Shown here: one piece after another, positions 63,561 through 64,000 of the stretch
Numbering within the stretch: position 1 is the first letter of the stretch
Layout: each line of letters starts with the position of its first letter
From: Unio delphinus
Taxonomy: Eukaryota > Mollusca > Bivalvia > Unionida > Unionidae
DNA length: 64,000 nt
Direction: 5' to 3'
Assembly: GCA_029339505.1 (NCBI GenBank)
Contig: JAQISU010000182.1
Location: 806,001 to 870,000, forward strand
Notes under the pieces: model-generated
The model's database searches: none
The model's input: the letters and a program-made list of their open reading frames with translations, nothing else
Told to the model about the DNA's origin: nothing
Translations under genes and position numbers: made by a program

Positions 63561-63664
63561 AAGGCAATATTGGGTCTAAGCACTCAACCATATACAATCT
63601 TATATCATTGTCAAAAAGTATTTAGATGCTCGTAAAACAATACAAAGAGAGATAAGCACAAGAA

Positions 63665-64000
63665 AATTCCGAGACTCTACTCACAATTCTGGAATTTAAA
63701 ATGTGCGATTTTGAAGCGATTGTGTCATTATAAATGATACATAAGCGATAGTGTCAATATAAATAATATTGAAGCAATAGTGTTAATATAAATGACTGAT
63801 ATTGAAGCGCTAGAGTCAATATAAATAACTGATATACAACCGATAGTGTCAATATAAATGACTGATCTAGCAGTGATAGTGTCAGTATAAATGATACTTA
63901 AGCGATATTGTCAATATAAATTAAATTGAAGCGATAGTGTTTATATAAATGACTGATATAGAAGGGATAGTGTAAATATGTTAATATAAATGATTGATAT
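63665..64000. repeat. Tandem repeat, about 33 bp unit, runs off the window
   Basis: About ten diverged units of GAAGCGATAGTGTCAATATA plus AATGACTGATAT. The array continues past the right edge. Confidence 0.9.

Overview
The window looks like intergenic and intronic DNA from an invertebrate animal, most likely a mollusc or another lophotrochozoan. It is AT-rich, it has split genes with GT/AG junctions, and it is crowded with microsatellites, minisatellites, tRNA-derived SINEs, non-LTR retrotransposon pieces and decayed Polinton/Maverick-like DNA elements. The species assignment is inference; nothing in the sequence names it.

Two host genes are supported. On the plus strand, two exons (5100-5330 and 7153-7430) join in matching phase to give the mature part of a ten-cysteine Ly6/uPAR-type protein with a hydrophobic GPI-anchor-like tail; the signal-peptide exon was not found. 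On the minus strand, 26324-25197 is an uninterrupted 375-residue class A GPCR most like the myosuppressin-receptor/dmsr-1 family.

Three decayed Polinton/Maverick- or adintovirus-like elements take up much of the rest. Element 1 (about 8.1-13.9 kb) has an SF1-type helicase joined to an HNH nuclease, an integrase lying tail to tail with it, and a packaging ATPase. Element 2 (29493-38976) is bounded by inverted repeats of about 1.47 kb and carries a broken protein-primed DNA polymerase B whose C-terminal end lies inside the repeat, so it is present twice. Element 3 (about 44.7-49.4 kb) is a virion-gene cluster on the minus strand: capsid, small virion proteins, adenain-like protease, PLA2 domain and a second type of integrase. 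All three carry stops and frameshifts and are read here as fossils.

Other mobile DNA: a Ty3/gypsy RNase H fragment (4.5 kb), an RTE-like LINE 3' end (28.6-29.5 kb), two copies of one CR1/Jockey-like LINE (41.2-42.1 and 62.1-63.6 kb), five copies of one tRNA-derived SINE and three of another. Long minisatellites lie at 5.7, 9.1, 18.9, 20.2, 21.3, 39.8, 51.2 and 63.7 kb, several with unrelated sequences but similar periods of 40-44 bp. The right half (49.4-62.1 kb) holds no gene I can recognise apart from repeats and a tandem duplication of about 1.3 kb.
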